Assembly: GCF_016811235.1 (NCBI RefSeq)
Contig: NZ_JAFBID010000056.1
Location: 1-43,084 of the forward strand
Reading direction: 5' to 3'
Length of the DNA: 43,084 nt
Source: Microvirga arabica
Lineage (GTDB): Bacteria > Pseudomonadota > Alphaproteobacteria > Rhizobiales > Beijerinckiaceae
A model generated the notes under the pieces. It was given only the letters and a program-made list of their open reading frames with translations. It was not told the origin of the DNA and searched no databases. Below, in pieces: positions 23,453 to 31,649 of this stretch (its first letter is position 1; every line of letters begins with the position of its first letter). Position numbers and translations under genes: made by a program.

Positions 23453-24409
23453 TTAAATCCGTTCGATGATCTTTTCGCCGAACAGACCCTGCGGCCTGTA
23501 GAGCAGGAAGAGCAGGGCGATCACGTAGGCGAGCCAGGTCTCGACGCCGCCGCCCACGAGCGGTCCCCAGTAGAACTCGCCGATCTTCTCGCCTACGCCG
23601 ATGATGAGCCCGCCGATGATGGCGCCGGGGATAGAGGTGAAGCCGCCGAGGATGAGAACGGGCAACGCTTTCAGCGCGATGATCTGGAGCGAGAAGGACA
23701 CGCCCGATCGGGCGCCCCACATGATGCCCGCCACCAGCGCCACGATGCCGGCGGCAAACCACACGATCACCCAGATCTGGTTGAGCGAGATGCCGACCGA
23801 AAGCGCCGCCTTGTGGCTGTCCGCTACGGCGCGCAGCGCCCGACCGATGCGGGTCTTGGAGAAGAACACCGCCAGCAGGCCGATCATGATCGACGCAATG
23901 ACGGCGGCGGCGATGTCGAGATGCTGGAAGCGCACCATCCCGCCCAGCATGTCCAGTTCCGTCGTGCCCTGGGGCAGGAACAGTGCGTCGGTGATCATTT
24001 CCTTCGGGTTGCCGCCGAAGATGAGCTCGCCGAAGCCGATGAGGAAATAGGTGAGCCCAAAGGTCGCCATGAAGAGGATGATGTCGGGCTGGTTGACGAG
24101 GGGCCGCAGCACAACCCGCTCCACCACGACGGCGAGAACGAGCATGACGAGCACCGCGAGGATGAGCGCCAGGAAGGCCGGCACGCCCTTCTCGTAGAGA
24201 CCCACCAGAGTCAGGGCCGCGAACACGACCATGATGCCTTGAGCGAAGTTGAACACGCCCGATGCCTTGAAGATGAGCACGAAGCCGAGCGCGATCAGCG
24301 CATAGAGCACGCCGGAGACGAGCCCTTCCCAAAGGGTCTGGATCAGAAGATCCGGCGCCTCGCCCATGAACACGAAGGGCTCGATGAAAATCTTATAGAG
24401 AATGTCCAT
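23453..24409 (-). CDS. livH: HAAT-type ABC transporter permease, LivH-like
   Basis: This 318-aa inner-membrane permease has the LivH signature GLVSGVLYALIALGFVLIFKASGVFNF split over the first helices, and SKTRIGRALRAVADSHKAAL as the ATPase-contact loop. About eight helices are expected. It lies nine bases after the livG stop and thirteen before livM, inside the operon. Confidence 0.92.
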   Translation of the reverse strand: MDILYKIFIEPFVFMGEAPDLLIQTLWEGLVSGVLYALIALGFVLIFKASGVFNFAQGIMVVFAALTLVGLYEKGVPAFLALILAVLVMLVLAVVVERVVLRPLVNQPDIILFMATFGLTYFLIGFGELIFGGNPKEMITDALFLPQGTTELDMLGGMVRFQHLDIAAAVIASIMIGLLAVFFSKTRIGRALRAVADSHKAALSVGISLNQIWVIVWFAAGIVALVAGIMWGARSGVSFSLQIIALKALPVLILGGFTSIPGAIIGGLIIGVGEKIGEFYWGPLVGGGVETWLAYVIALLFLLYRPQGLFGEKIIERI

Positions 24410-24418
24410 CGCCCGTCC

Positions 24419-25219
24419 TCAATGCGCCACGCCGAGATAGGCATCGATCACGCGCTGGTCGCCCTTGACCTCGGACGGCGTGCCATCGGCAATCTTGCGC
24501 CCGTATTCCAGCACCACGACCCGGTCGGAGAGATCCATCACCACACCCATGTCGTGCTCGATGAGGGCGATGGTGGTCCCGTACTGCTGGTTCACCTCCA
24601 GGATGAACCGCGACATGTCTTCCTTCTCTTCCAGGTTCATGCCCGCCATGGGCTCGTCGAGCAGCAGAAGCTCCGGCTCCATGGCCAACGCCCGACCGAG
24701 CTCGACCCGCTTCTGCAGGCCATAAGGAAGGCGTCCCACCGGAGTCTTGCGGATGTGCTGGATCTCAAGGAAGTCGATGATCTCTTCCACGAATCGGCGG
24801 TGCTCGACCTCTTCCTTCATGGCCGGGCCATGGCGGAAAAGCTGCCAGAAGAAGTTAGAATGCATCTTGATGGAGCGGCCGGCCATGATGTTGTCGAGCG
24901 TCGACATGCTCTTGAAGAGAGCGACGTTCTGGAACGTGCGGGCGATGCCGCCGCGGGCCGCCTCGTAGGGGCGCATCTTTGGGCGCTTCACGCCCTTGAA
25001 GGTGATGCGTCCTTCGGTCGGGTAGTAGAAGCCGTTGATGCAGTTGAGCATCGAGGTCTTGCCGGCACCGTTCGGCCCGATGATGGCGCGGATCTCGCTC
25101 TTGCGAATGTCGAAGGACACATCGGTGAGCGCCTTCACGCCGCCGAAGCCCAGCGACACGTTCTCTACCGCGAGCAGCACGTCGCCCTTGGCAAAGACGG
25201 GATTGTCGGGTGCTCTCAT
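24419..25219 (-). CDS. livG: HAAT-type ABC transporter ATP-binding protein, LivG-like
   Basis: This 266-aa ATPase has Walker A GPNGAGKTS at about residues 43-51 and Walker B LLLLDEPMAGMNLEEKE, where the extended AGMN motif marks LivG. The expected LSGGQ-type signature is replaced by PYGLQKRVELGRALA, a variant typical of LivG proteins. The start ATG overlaps the synthetase stop (ATGA), indicating translational coupling. Confidence 0.92.
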   Translation of the reverse strand: MRAPDNPVFAKGDVLLAVENVSLGFGGVKALTDVSFDIRKSEIRAIIGPNGAGKTSMLNCINGFYYPTEGRITFKGVKRPKMRPYEAARGGIARTFQNVALFKSMSTLDNIMAGRSIKMHSNFFWQLFRHGPAMKEEVEHRRFVEEIIDFLEIQHIRKTPVGRLPYGLQKRVELGRALAMEPELLLLDEPMAGMNLEEKEDMSRFILEVNQQYGTTIALIEHDMGVVMDLSDRVVVLEYGRKIADGTPSEVKGDQRVIDAYLGVAH

Positions 25220-27195
25220 TCCGCAGCCTCCAGTACATGCCCGTTCTCGGCCGGATAGAGCTTCATGTCCTTGATCTTGACCCGTGCGGAGATCACGCCC
25301 TTGCGGCCGTCCTCGAAGGTGACTTCCGTCGAGATGTCCGCCTCGGTCGAGCCGTCATAGAGCGCCTGGATCAGGGGAGCGTAGCGGTCGGCGATGAAGC
25401 CGCGGCGCACCTTCTGCGTCCGGGTGAGCTCGCCGTCGTCGGCATCAAGCTCCTTATGCAGGATCAGGAACCTTTTGATCTGTGCGCCGCCCATGCGCGG
25501 CTCGGAGGCGAGTGAACGGTTCACCTCGTCGACGTGCTTGTCGATCATGTCGTAGACACGCGGATGACCAGCGAGCTCCTGGTAGGAGGCATAAGTGACG
25601 CCGTTGCGTTCGGCCCAGTTGCTCACCGCCACGAGGTCGATGTTGATGAAGGCCGCCACATAATCCCGGCCATCGCCGAAGCAGACCGCTTCCTTGATGT
25701 TGGGATAGAACTTCAGCTTGTTCTCGACGTATTTCGGCGGGAAGAGTGCGCCGTCCCGCATCTTGCCCACATCCTTGGCGCGGTCGATGATCTTGAGGTG
25801 GCCGTTCTGGTCGAAGAAGCCGGCATCACCCGAATGCACGAAGCCGTCGGGCGTTTTGGTCTCTGCGGTCTTCTCGTCGTCCTTGTAGTAGCCGACGAAG
25901 ACGCCGGGCGAGCGATAAAGCACCTCGCCGTTATCGGCGATGCGGATCTCCACCTGCGGCGCAGGGCGGCCCACCGTGTCGGCGCGGATCTCGCCGTCAG
26001 GCTGCATGGTGATGTAGACGCTTGCCTCCGTCTGCCCGTAGAGCTGCTTCAGGTTCACCCCGATGGAGCGGTAGAAGCGGAAGATCTCAGGGCCGATGGC
26101 TTCGCCCGCCGTGTAGCCCACCTTCACCCGCGTCATGCCGAAGCGATTGCGCAAGGGCGCGTAGACAAGCACGTTGCCGAGCTTCCAGAGCAACCGGTCC
26201 CAGGCGCTGACGCCCGGCTCCCGGTTCAGGATTTTCTCGCCGACCTTGTTGGCGTGGTTGATGAAGTAGTGGAACATGCGCCGCTTCAATGCGCTCGCAT
26301 CCTCGATGCGCACCATGGTGAGGGTAAGCATGCTCTCGAAGATGCGCGGCGGGGCGAAGACGTAAGTAGCGCCGATCTCGCGCCGGTCGTCCGCCACCGT
26401 TTCCGGGCTCTCGGGGCAGTTCACGCATAAGCCGGCGAGAAATGCCTGCGCATAGGAGAAGATGTGGTCGCCCACCCATGCGATCGGCAGGTAGGCCATG
26501 ATCTCGTCGCTCTCGTCGAGCTTGTCGAAGTCGCAGCCGATCGCGGCTGCCGCGATCACCGCGTTGGAGGTGAGCATCACGCCCTTGGGGCGGCCCGTGG
26601 TGCCGGAGGTGTAGAGAATGATCGCGAGATCCGCGCCCTTGCCGTCCTGAAGTGCGCGTTCAATGACCTCCGCCTCCTGGGCATCCGCGAGCCGGGCGCG
26701 GCCTTCCTCAACCACGGATTCGATGGAGTGCAGGCGGCTGTGGTCGTAATCCCGCAAGCCCTTCTGCTCGTCATAGAGCACATGCTGAAGCTGGGGCAGT
26801 TGCTCGGACACGGAGAGAAGCTTGTCGACCTGCTCCTGGTCCAGCACGGCTGCGTGAGTGACCTCCGCATGGGCCAGCACATAGGCCATCTCGTCGGCGA
26901 CAGAGTCAGCATAGACCGGGATCGGGATCGCCCCGATCCATTGGGCCGCGGCGATGCTCCAGTAGAGATAGGGCCGGTTGTAGCCGACGATGGCGATCTT
27001 GCCGCCACGCTTCAACCCGAGCGATTGCAACCCGCTGGCATAGGCGCGCACGATCTCGTGCACCTCGCCCCATGTCCAGGATTGCCAGATTCCAAGGTCC
27101 TTGTGCCGAAACGCGGTGCGGTTCGGGCGCGTGCGCGCGTTGCGCACGAGCAGTTTTGGAAATGTATCCGCGCGCGCATCTGCTGCCGTCGTCAA
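25216..27195 (-). CDS. Long-chain-type AMP-dependent acyl-CoA synthetase
   Basis: About 659 aa from TTG 27195, which has GGGAGG nine bases upstream; an ATG at 27282 with a weak ribosome-binding site would add 29 residues. The phosphate loop ILYTSGTTGRPKGVMLT is intact. QLYGQTEASVYITM and the adenine-binding HSGDAGFFDQNGHLKIIDR motif follow, then FPPKYVENKLK near the C-terminal hinge. It makes acyl-CoA from a free acid with ATP. It is the first gene of the operon with the HAAT importer, so it likely activates the imported acid (vectorial activation). Chain length and substrate cannot be read from sequence. Confidence 0.9.
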   Translation of the reverse strand: MTTAADARADTFPKLLVRNARTRPNRTAFRHKDLGIWQSWTWGEVHEIVRAYASGLQSLGLKRGGKIAIVGYNRPYLYWSIAAAQWIGAIPIPVYADSVADEMAYVLAHAEVTHAAVLDQEQVDKLLSVSEQLPQLQHVLYDEQKGLRDYDHSRLHSIESVVEEGRARLADAQEAEVIERALQDGKGADLAIILYTSGTTGRPKGVMLTSNAVIAAAAIGCDFDKLDESDEIMAYLPIAWVGDHIFSYAQAFLAGLCVNCPESPETVADDRREIGATYVFAPPRIFESMLTLTMVRIEDASALKRRMFHYFINHANKVGEKILNREPGVSAWDRLLWKLGNVLVYAPLRNRFGMTRVKVGYTAGEAIGPEIFRFYRSIGVNLKQLYGQTEASVYITMQPDGEIRADTVGRPAPQVEIRIADNGEVLYRSPGVFVGYYKDDEKTAETKTPDGFVHSGDAGFFDQNGHLKIIDRAKDVGKMRDGALFPPKYVENKLKFYPNIKEAVCFGDGRDYVAAFINIDLVAVSNWAERNGVTYASYQELAGHPRVYDMIDKHVDEVNRSLASEPRMGGAQIKRFLILHKELDADDGELTRTQKVRRGFIADRYAPLIQALYDGSTEADISTEVTFEDGRKGVISARVKIKDMKLYPAENGHVLEAAE

Positions 27196-27362
27196 AGACG
27201 TCAACCTCCCTGGCACCCGCGCGTCTTCTGGCGCGGTATGGCTACGTTCCCTCTTGATGCATGGCCGTACCGGCTCATGCACCTGCCGGTCTTTTTGCCG
27301 GCGTCGTTAGGGAAGCATTCTGTCGCGCCCGTCAGGGGAGGGCAAGGGCCATGATCCGCTAC

Positions 27363-27381
27363 CATGGGCTAATGGCCCATG
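27363..27381. promoter_or_regulatory. 19-bp palindrome upstream of the synthetase/importer operon
   Basis: CATGGGC (27363-27369) and GCCCATG (27375-27381) form perfect arms around TAATG, about 170 bp before the first gene of the operon and 50 bp after the stop of the small gene upstream. It is a candidate operator for the operon. No clear -35/-10 pair is seen in 27196-27431. Confidence 0.4.
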
Positions 27382-27431
27382 CGGGCGATTTCCCGCAGCC
27401 GTGGAAGGTCCGAAGATTCGATTCAGGCTTT

Positions 27432-27635
27432 TTAGGGAACGGCCGTGAGGGCTGCCGGCTCGATCTCATCGGCCCTGACGAGGCGCTCGATCCCCACCGT
27501 GTTCTTGACCCGATAAACCGCATATCCGTCCGACTTCGACACCAAGCAAACGATGCAGTAGGTGCGGTGATCCGCATAACCTGAGACTGGTCTGCTGATC
27601 CGGACAAGCTGTCCGATATGGAATGCCTCGTTCAT
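27432..27635 (-). CDS. Small conserved-type hypothetical protein (SH3-like fold guessed)
   Basis: This 67-aa protein starts at ATG 27635, where GGAGG lies six bases upstream; the frame stays open to 27749, but without a ribosome-binding site. It reads FHIGQLVRISRPVSGYAD, then YCIVCLVSKSDGYAVYRVKN, then GIERLVRADEIEP. This is a pattern of short beta strands seen in small rhizobial hypothetical proteins. No function can be assigned. It lies upstream of the synthetase operon on the same strand. Confidence 0.6.
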   Translation of the reverse strand: MNEAFHIGQLVRISRPVSGYADHRTYCIVCLVSKSDGYAVYRVKNTVGIERLVRADEIEPAALTAVP

Positions 27636-27958
27636 GGGCGCCTCCACCATCTTCGACGCGAACGGAGGGAGCTTGAATATGCCTACGGGAGCGCCATGCG
27701 ATCTCCCAATGTGGCTGCCAAGCTCGAACGTCAGCCCGCGCTCTTCCACGCTTTGACCAGATCAGGAAGGAGGGCTGCGGCAAAAGAATGACGGTTTGTC
27801 CCTTTGGCCCTCGCCCGCGACATGATGCCGTCCCCATCCGGACATGACAGGCGTTAGGAGACCGCAGGTCCTATACGGTCGCATTAACATGGGATAGACC
27901 CAAGGCGCGCTAGTGTCGCCGCCTCGGGAGCGCTCCAGATCTCGGATGATCGTTCAGC
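27636..27958. other. 323-bp stretch without a recognisable gene
   Basis: Between the small gene and the short lipoprotein gene. Open frames here lack ribosome-binding sites and look like extensions or shadows. The promoter of the small gene must lie here, but I see no clear box. Confidence 0.5.
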
Positions 27959-28126
27959 CTACTGCGCAGGCGGCCCGGCCGGGCGGCTGGGGACGGTGGG
28001 GTTGGCGGGTGTCGTATTGGCCGGCTGGTTGTTTTTGTCCGTGCTTCCGGTCTGGTCCGGACCATCGTCGCCGCAGGCGGACAGGGCGAGGAGGGCAGCC
28101 AGAGGCAGGATGAATTTGAGGCGCAT
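27959..28126 (-). CDS. Very short lipoprotein (55 aa)
   Basis: Starting at ATG 28126, with AAGGAGA six bases upstream, the frame encodes MRLKFILPLAALLALSAC as a lipoprotein signal with lipobox LSAC (Cys 18). An acidic start (GDDGPDQTG) and a Pro/Asn/Thr-rich tail ending PAGPPAQ follow. The stop is TAG 27959-27961. It resembles the small lipoproteins common downstream of envelope or stress genes; function unknown. It lies 67 bp downstream of the sensor kinase on the same strand and could share its stress-controlled transcript. Confidence 0.7.
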   Translation of the reverse strand: MRLKFILPLAALLALSACGDDGPDQTGSTDKNNQPANTTPANPTVPSRPAGPPAQ

Positions 28127-28193
28127 GATGGTCTCCTTGTTGGGTTCTGTTCAACTCCCACCCCTTCAGGAGGTTCACCAATCGCATTGCGGA

Positions 28194-29762
28194 TCAGCTC
28201 TGTTGAATTGGCATGGTCACCACGAAACGGGCCCCGGAGGGAGAGTTCGGACCCGGTTCCACCTGGGCCTGCAATTGCCGGGCGATGTTCACGATCAGGC
28301 GTGATCCGAGGCTCTTGCGATGCTTGGAAAACTCGAACCCACCCGGAAGGCCGACACCCTGGTCCGCCACCTCCAGCCGAAGCTCCCCGCCGCTCGCGGA
28401 GAGCCGCACCTCGACGGGTCCGCCGCCGCCTTCTGGATAAGCGTATTTGAACGCGTTGGTGACGATCTCGTTGAGGAGCAAGCCTAAGGAAATCGCCCGG
28501 TCGGTCGTGATCATGACCGAATGGCCATGAAATTCGAGCCGATGTTCCATGGCCGTTTCCTGAAGCTTGTGACAGAGGTCGTTCAGGAAGCCGCAAAGGT
28601 CGACGCTCTGGGCATCGTATTGCCGCCAGAGCCGGTCGTGGATCTGTGCGATGGTCTGGACCCGCGCATAGGCATCTTCCAGGGCCTGTCTGGCCTCGGG
28701 ATTGGTGGTTGAGCGGGATTGAAGCCCGAGCAGGCTCGCCACCAGCGCCAGGGAATTCTTGACCCGGTGGCTGACCTCCTGGGTCATCAACTGGTTCCGT
28801 TCTTCCGCCTCGCGCTGCTCGGTCACATCGGTGTTGGTGCCGAACCAGCGCAGGATCCGGCCGGCGCTGTCGCGGATCGGCAGGGCGCGGGAGAGAAACC
28901 AGCGGTAGGATCCATCCTGGCCACGGAGCGGAAAGGTATCCTCCCACGGCTCGCCGGTCTCGAAGGAGCGGCGGATGCGTTCCACCACCCGCTCCAGGTG
29001 GTCGGGGTGGTGCAGGGAGCGCCAGCCCCACCCCTTGATCTCCTCGAAGTCCAAACCTGTGTAGTCGAAGATGCGCTGGTTGTACCAATAGATCGACCCG
29101 GAAGCGTCGGCCATCCAGGCGAGCTGCGGAATGGAATTGGCCAAGGTGCGGAAGCTCTCCTCGCTCTCCTGCACCGCCTGCTCGACCCTGACGCGCTCCA
29201 TGGCGACGCCCAGGATATTGGCCACACCCTGCAGAAAGGCGATGTCAGCCTGGGTGAACTTGTTCTCCTGCGGGCTGTCGGCTTCAAGCACGCCGAAGGA
29301 CCAGTCGCGCCCGCGGATCGGCACGTTGATCGCCCGTCGGACGCCATGCTCGACCATCACCTGGGAGGCGCGGAACCGATCTTCGCCCTCGGCGGCAGGC
29401 GCGCCAAGATGGCTGGAGAGCACGGCCTCGCCGGTGCGGAAAGCATAGCCTGCCGCAGATCCCAAATCGGCAGACGCACGAGCATGCCCGACCACACCGG
29501 GCCGCCAGCCGATGCCGGCCCGCAGGAGGAGCTTGTCCTCGTCCGGGCGGTATTCCAGCACTTTCGACAGCTCGCTCCCGAGGCCAATGGCACTGATCCT
29601 GCAGGCCTCCTGCAGAAGGGCGTCGAGGTCCATGGCCTGCAGGGCGAAGAGGCCGAAGCCTGCCAGCACCTCCTGCTGCCGGAGCCGGTATGCCAATTCT
29701 TCGGATCGATGCGACACGGGGAGGAGTTCGGCTCCTCTGGACGGTGATGGGCTGCTGCTCAC
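28194..29762 (-). CDS. GAF-PAS sensor histidine kinase of the HisKA_2/HWE type
   Basis: This 522-aa soluble kinase has a GAF domain at about residues 38-190, a PAS domain with PAC motif at about 200-316 (YNQRIFDYTGLDFEEIKGW; DGSYRWFLSRALPIRD) and a HisKA_2 dimerisation domain. The phospho-acceptor is His 332 (EVSHRVKNSLALV). The ATPase domain follows, with N-box NEIVTNAFKY (431-440) and G-box DQGVGLPGG (about 467). There are no membrane segments, so it senses a cytoplasmic signal. The start is GTG 29762 with a weak ribosome-binding site. An EcfG-type promoter upstream links it to the general stress response, where kinases of this class feed PhyR. It is divergent from a single-domain receiver, its possible partner. 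Confidence 0.9.
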   Translation of the reverse strand: MSSSPSPSRGAELLPVSHRSEELAYRLRQQEVLAGFGLFALQAMDLDALLQEACRISAIGLGSELSKVLEYRPDEDKLLLRAGIGWRPGVVGHARASADLGSAAGYAFRTGEAVLSSHLGAPAAEGEDRFRASQVMVEHGVRRAINVPIRGRDWSFGVLEADSPQENKFTQADIAFLQGVANILGVAMERVRVEQAVQESEESFRTLANSIPQLAWMADASGSIYWYNQRIFDYTGLDFEEIKGWGWRSLHHPDHLERVVERIRRSFETGEPWEDTFPLRGQDGSYRWFLSRALPIRDSAGRILRWFGTNTDVTEQREAEERNQLMTQEVSHRVKNSLALVASLLGLQSRSTTNPEARQALEDAYARVQTIAQIHDRLWRQYDAQSVDLCGFLNDLCHKLQETAMEHRLEFHGHSVMITTDRAISLGLLLNEIVTNAFKYAYPEGGGGPVEVRLSASGGELRLEVADQGVGLPGGFEFSKHRKSLGSRLIVNIARQLQAQVEPGPNSPSGARFVVTMPIQQS

Positions 29763-29803
29763 AAGCCGGACTCATGACAAGATGTGAAAAAACTAACCTG
29801 TCG

Positions 29804-29830
29804 AAACGTGCGTCTGCGAAGCTCTGTTCC
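29804..29830 (-). promoter_or_regulatory. EcfG-type (general stress) promoter of the sensor kinase
   Basis: On the minus strand GGAAC (29826-29830), a 17-bp spacer and CGTTT (29804-29808) match the alphaproteobacterial EcfG consensus. The distance to the kinase GTG is about 40 bp. Confidence 0.65.
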
Positions 29831-29939
29831 CGCGCCTGTCCGCGGACACATGGCTGCCCCTCGTCCCGCGGCCGGAACAGCCGCCGGTATGGCGAATTGA
29901 CTCGATCTGAAGCCTTGTCCTGCTACCGAGGAGACTGGG

Positions 29940-30314
29940 ATGTTGAACGGCTTGCGTGTTCTCGTCGTCGAGGACGATCCTGCCATCGCTACGGACATCA
30001 GCGATCTGGTCGAGCGGGCTGAAGGGGAGGTCATCGGTCCGGTTGGATCGCTCCGCGAGGCCAAGCAGACCGTCAAGGCTGATCAAGGCATCGACGCAGC
30101 GGTGCTTGATGTCAATCTTAGTGACGGGGACATCACGCCTGTGCTGGAGTCCTTGCGGGCCCGGAAGGTCGGCGTCGTGGTCTACACCGGAAGCGGCGGG
30201 TTGCCCTCGGGCGTGGGCGAGCGCCATCCCGATATCGTCGTGCTTCAAAAGCCTGTACAGCCCGGCCGTCTCGTGGGTGAAATCCAGCGTGCCTGTCGCA
30301 GCGTGAGCGTTTGA
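29940..30314 (+). CDS. Single-domain response regulator
   Basis: This 124-aa stand-alone receiver has acidic residues E11/D12/D13, phospho-acceptor Asp 57 (AAVLDVNLSDG), switch Thr 83 (VVVYTGSG) and Lys 104 (VLQKPVQP). No output domain is present. It resembles the small receivers that pair with HWE/HisKA_2 kinases in rhizobia and act as phosphate sinks or intermediates. ATG 29940 follows GAGGAG. It is divergent from the kinase with a 177-bp gap and convergent with cobB, 12 bp away. Confidence 0.9.
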   Translation: MLNGLRVLVVEDDPAIATDISDLVERAEGEVIGPVGSLREAKQTVKADQGIDAAVLDVNLSDGDITPVLESLRARKVGVVVYTGSGGLPSGVGERHPDIVVLQKPVQPGRLVGEIQRACRSVSV

Positions 30315-30326
30315 GAGGTCACACCA

Positions 30327-31649
30327 TCAGCGAAGGGCGATGGTGTGGAAGAAGCTCCCCGTCACGAAACCATTGCGGTGACCTGCAAAGCCGAGGTCGT
30401 TGTCCTCTGCATCCGCGATTCTAGCAAAAGCCGTTTCCGCTGACCTGTCGCATTGTGTGACGGAGGCATAGTGGAACTCATGGCCCACAAGGCGCGCCCC
30501 TGCTCGTCCAAGCACGCCGCCGTGGAGCAGATCCGCAACCCGGTAGCCGAGATGCATCTTGCGCTTGGCATAGCTCGTCTCGACCGGCAGGAGGCCAGCC
30601 ATGGCGTGGACATGCCCCTCACCATCCTCAAGGGACATTCCTAAGACCATGTAGCCGCCGCATTCCCCGTGAACCGGCCAGCTCTCTGCAAAGCTCTGCA
30701 GGCCTTCGAGAAAGCGACTGGCATTCGCGATGCGTCCTGCGTGAAGCTCCGGGTAGCCTCCTGGCAGCCAGCAGACGTCGCAGTCTGAAGGCGGAGGTTC
30801 ATCGGCAAGAGGCGAGAAGGTCATGATCTCGGCCCCTGCTTCCCGCCATCCGGCGAGTACATGTGGGTAGACGAAGGAGAAGGCCTGGTCCGACGCCAGT
30901 GCGACCCGCTGACCCGGCGGGGGCAGGGGAATGATGGGATCAGAGCCGTCGAGCTGAGTCGGGCGGGCGAGAGCCATGAGCCGGTCGAGATCGACGGCGC
31001 CTTCCACCGCATCCGCCAGACGCTCCAGCCGTGCGTCGAGTTCCTCGGTCTCGCCTGCCTGGACGAGGCCGAGATGGCGCTCCGGCAGGGTGAGGTCCGC
31101 GTTGCGCATGAGTGCGCCGAGAACAGGCAGGCCGATGCGGGCCATGCCGTCCTCCACCAGCCTGCGATGCCGTTCGCTCGCGACCTTGTTCAGCACCACC
31201 CCGGCCACGTCGATCCGCGGATCGAAGCGGGCGCAGCCGAGGGCGACGGCGGCGGCCGATTGCGCATGTCCCGACACGTCCAGAACCAGGATCACCGGCC
31301 AGCCGAGGAGAGCGGCGATGTCGGCGCTCGCGCCCGTGCGGCCGATCTCCTGTCGGATGCCGTCGAAGAGGCCCATGGAGCCTTCCCCGATCACGAGATC
31401 CGCATTGCTGGCGGCTTGCGATGCAATCGCCCCGAGCAGGGGTCGGTTCATGGCAAAGCTATCGAGATTGAAGCTTGGGGCGCCGGTGGCGGCTTCGTGA
31501 AAGGCCGGGTCGATGTAGTCGGGGCCGCATTTCACGCCGCGCACGTTGAGGCCCCGGCGGGCGAGCGCCCGCTGGAGGCCGAGTACGATGGTCGTCTTGC
31601 CTGAACCTGAGCGGGGCGCGGCGACGAGCAGGCCGGGGCCGAGGCTCAC
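30327..31649 (-). CDS. cobB: Hydrogenobyrinic acid a,c-diamide synthase
   Basis: This 440-aa glutamine-dependent amidase amidates the a and c side chains of hydrogenobyrinic acid with ATP. The N-terminal P-loop is APRSGSGKTT (about residues 11-20). The C-terminal class I glutaminase domain has nucleophile Cys 330 in HGECGGYM and a His in VGHEFHY. The start is GTG 31649, which overlaps the cobA stop (GTGA); the long open frame further upstream is the antisense of cobA. It is the last gene of the cobA-cobB pair. Confidence 0.93.
   Translation of the reverse strand: MSLGPGLLVAAPRSGSGKTTIVLGLQRALARRGLNVRGVKCGPDYIDPAFHEAATGAPSFNLDSFAMNRPLLGAIASQAASNADLVIGEGSMGLFDGIRQEIGRTGASADIAALLGWPVILVLDVSGHAQSAAAVALGCARFDPRIDVAGVVLNKVASERHRRLVEDGMARIGLPVLGALMRNADLTLPERHLGLVQAGETEELDARLERLADAVEGAVDLDRLMALARPTQLDGSDPIIPLPPPGQRVALASDQAFSFVYPHVLAGWREAGAEIMTFSPLADEPPPSDCDVCWLPGGYPELHAGRIANASRFLEGLQSFAESWPVHGECGGYMVLGMSLEDGEGHVHAMAGLLPVETSYAKRKMHLGYRVADLLHGGVLGRAGARLVGHEFHYASVTQCDRSAETAFARIADAEDNDLGFAGHRNGFVTGSFFHTIALR

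Noticed and set aside
27910..29088. 392-residue open frame opposite/overlapping the sensor kinase
   Set aside because: It is an out-of-frame shadow, rich in Pro/Arg, without motifs. The HisKA_2 kinase frame has all catalytic boxes.
29870..29939. A second EcfG-type promoter for the response regulator (GGAAC near 29875)
   Set aside because: No GTT-containing -10 occurs at 16-18 bp; a weak sigma-70-like TTGACT is present instead.
30320..30347. Hairpin CACACCATC/GATGGTGTG between the receiver gene and cobB as a terminator
   Set aside because: It lies mostly within the cobB coding end, has a 10-base loop and no T tract in either direction.
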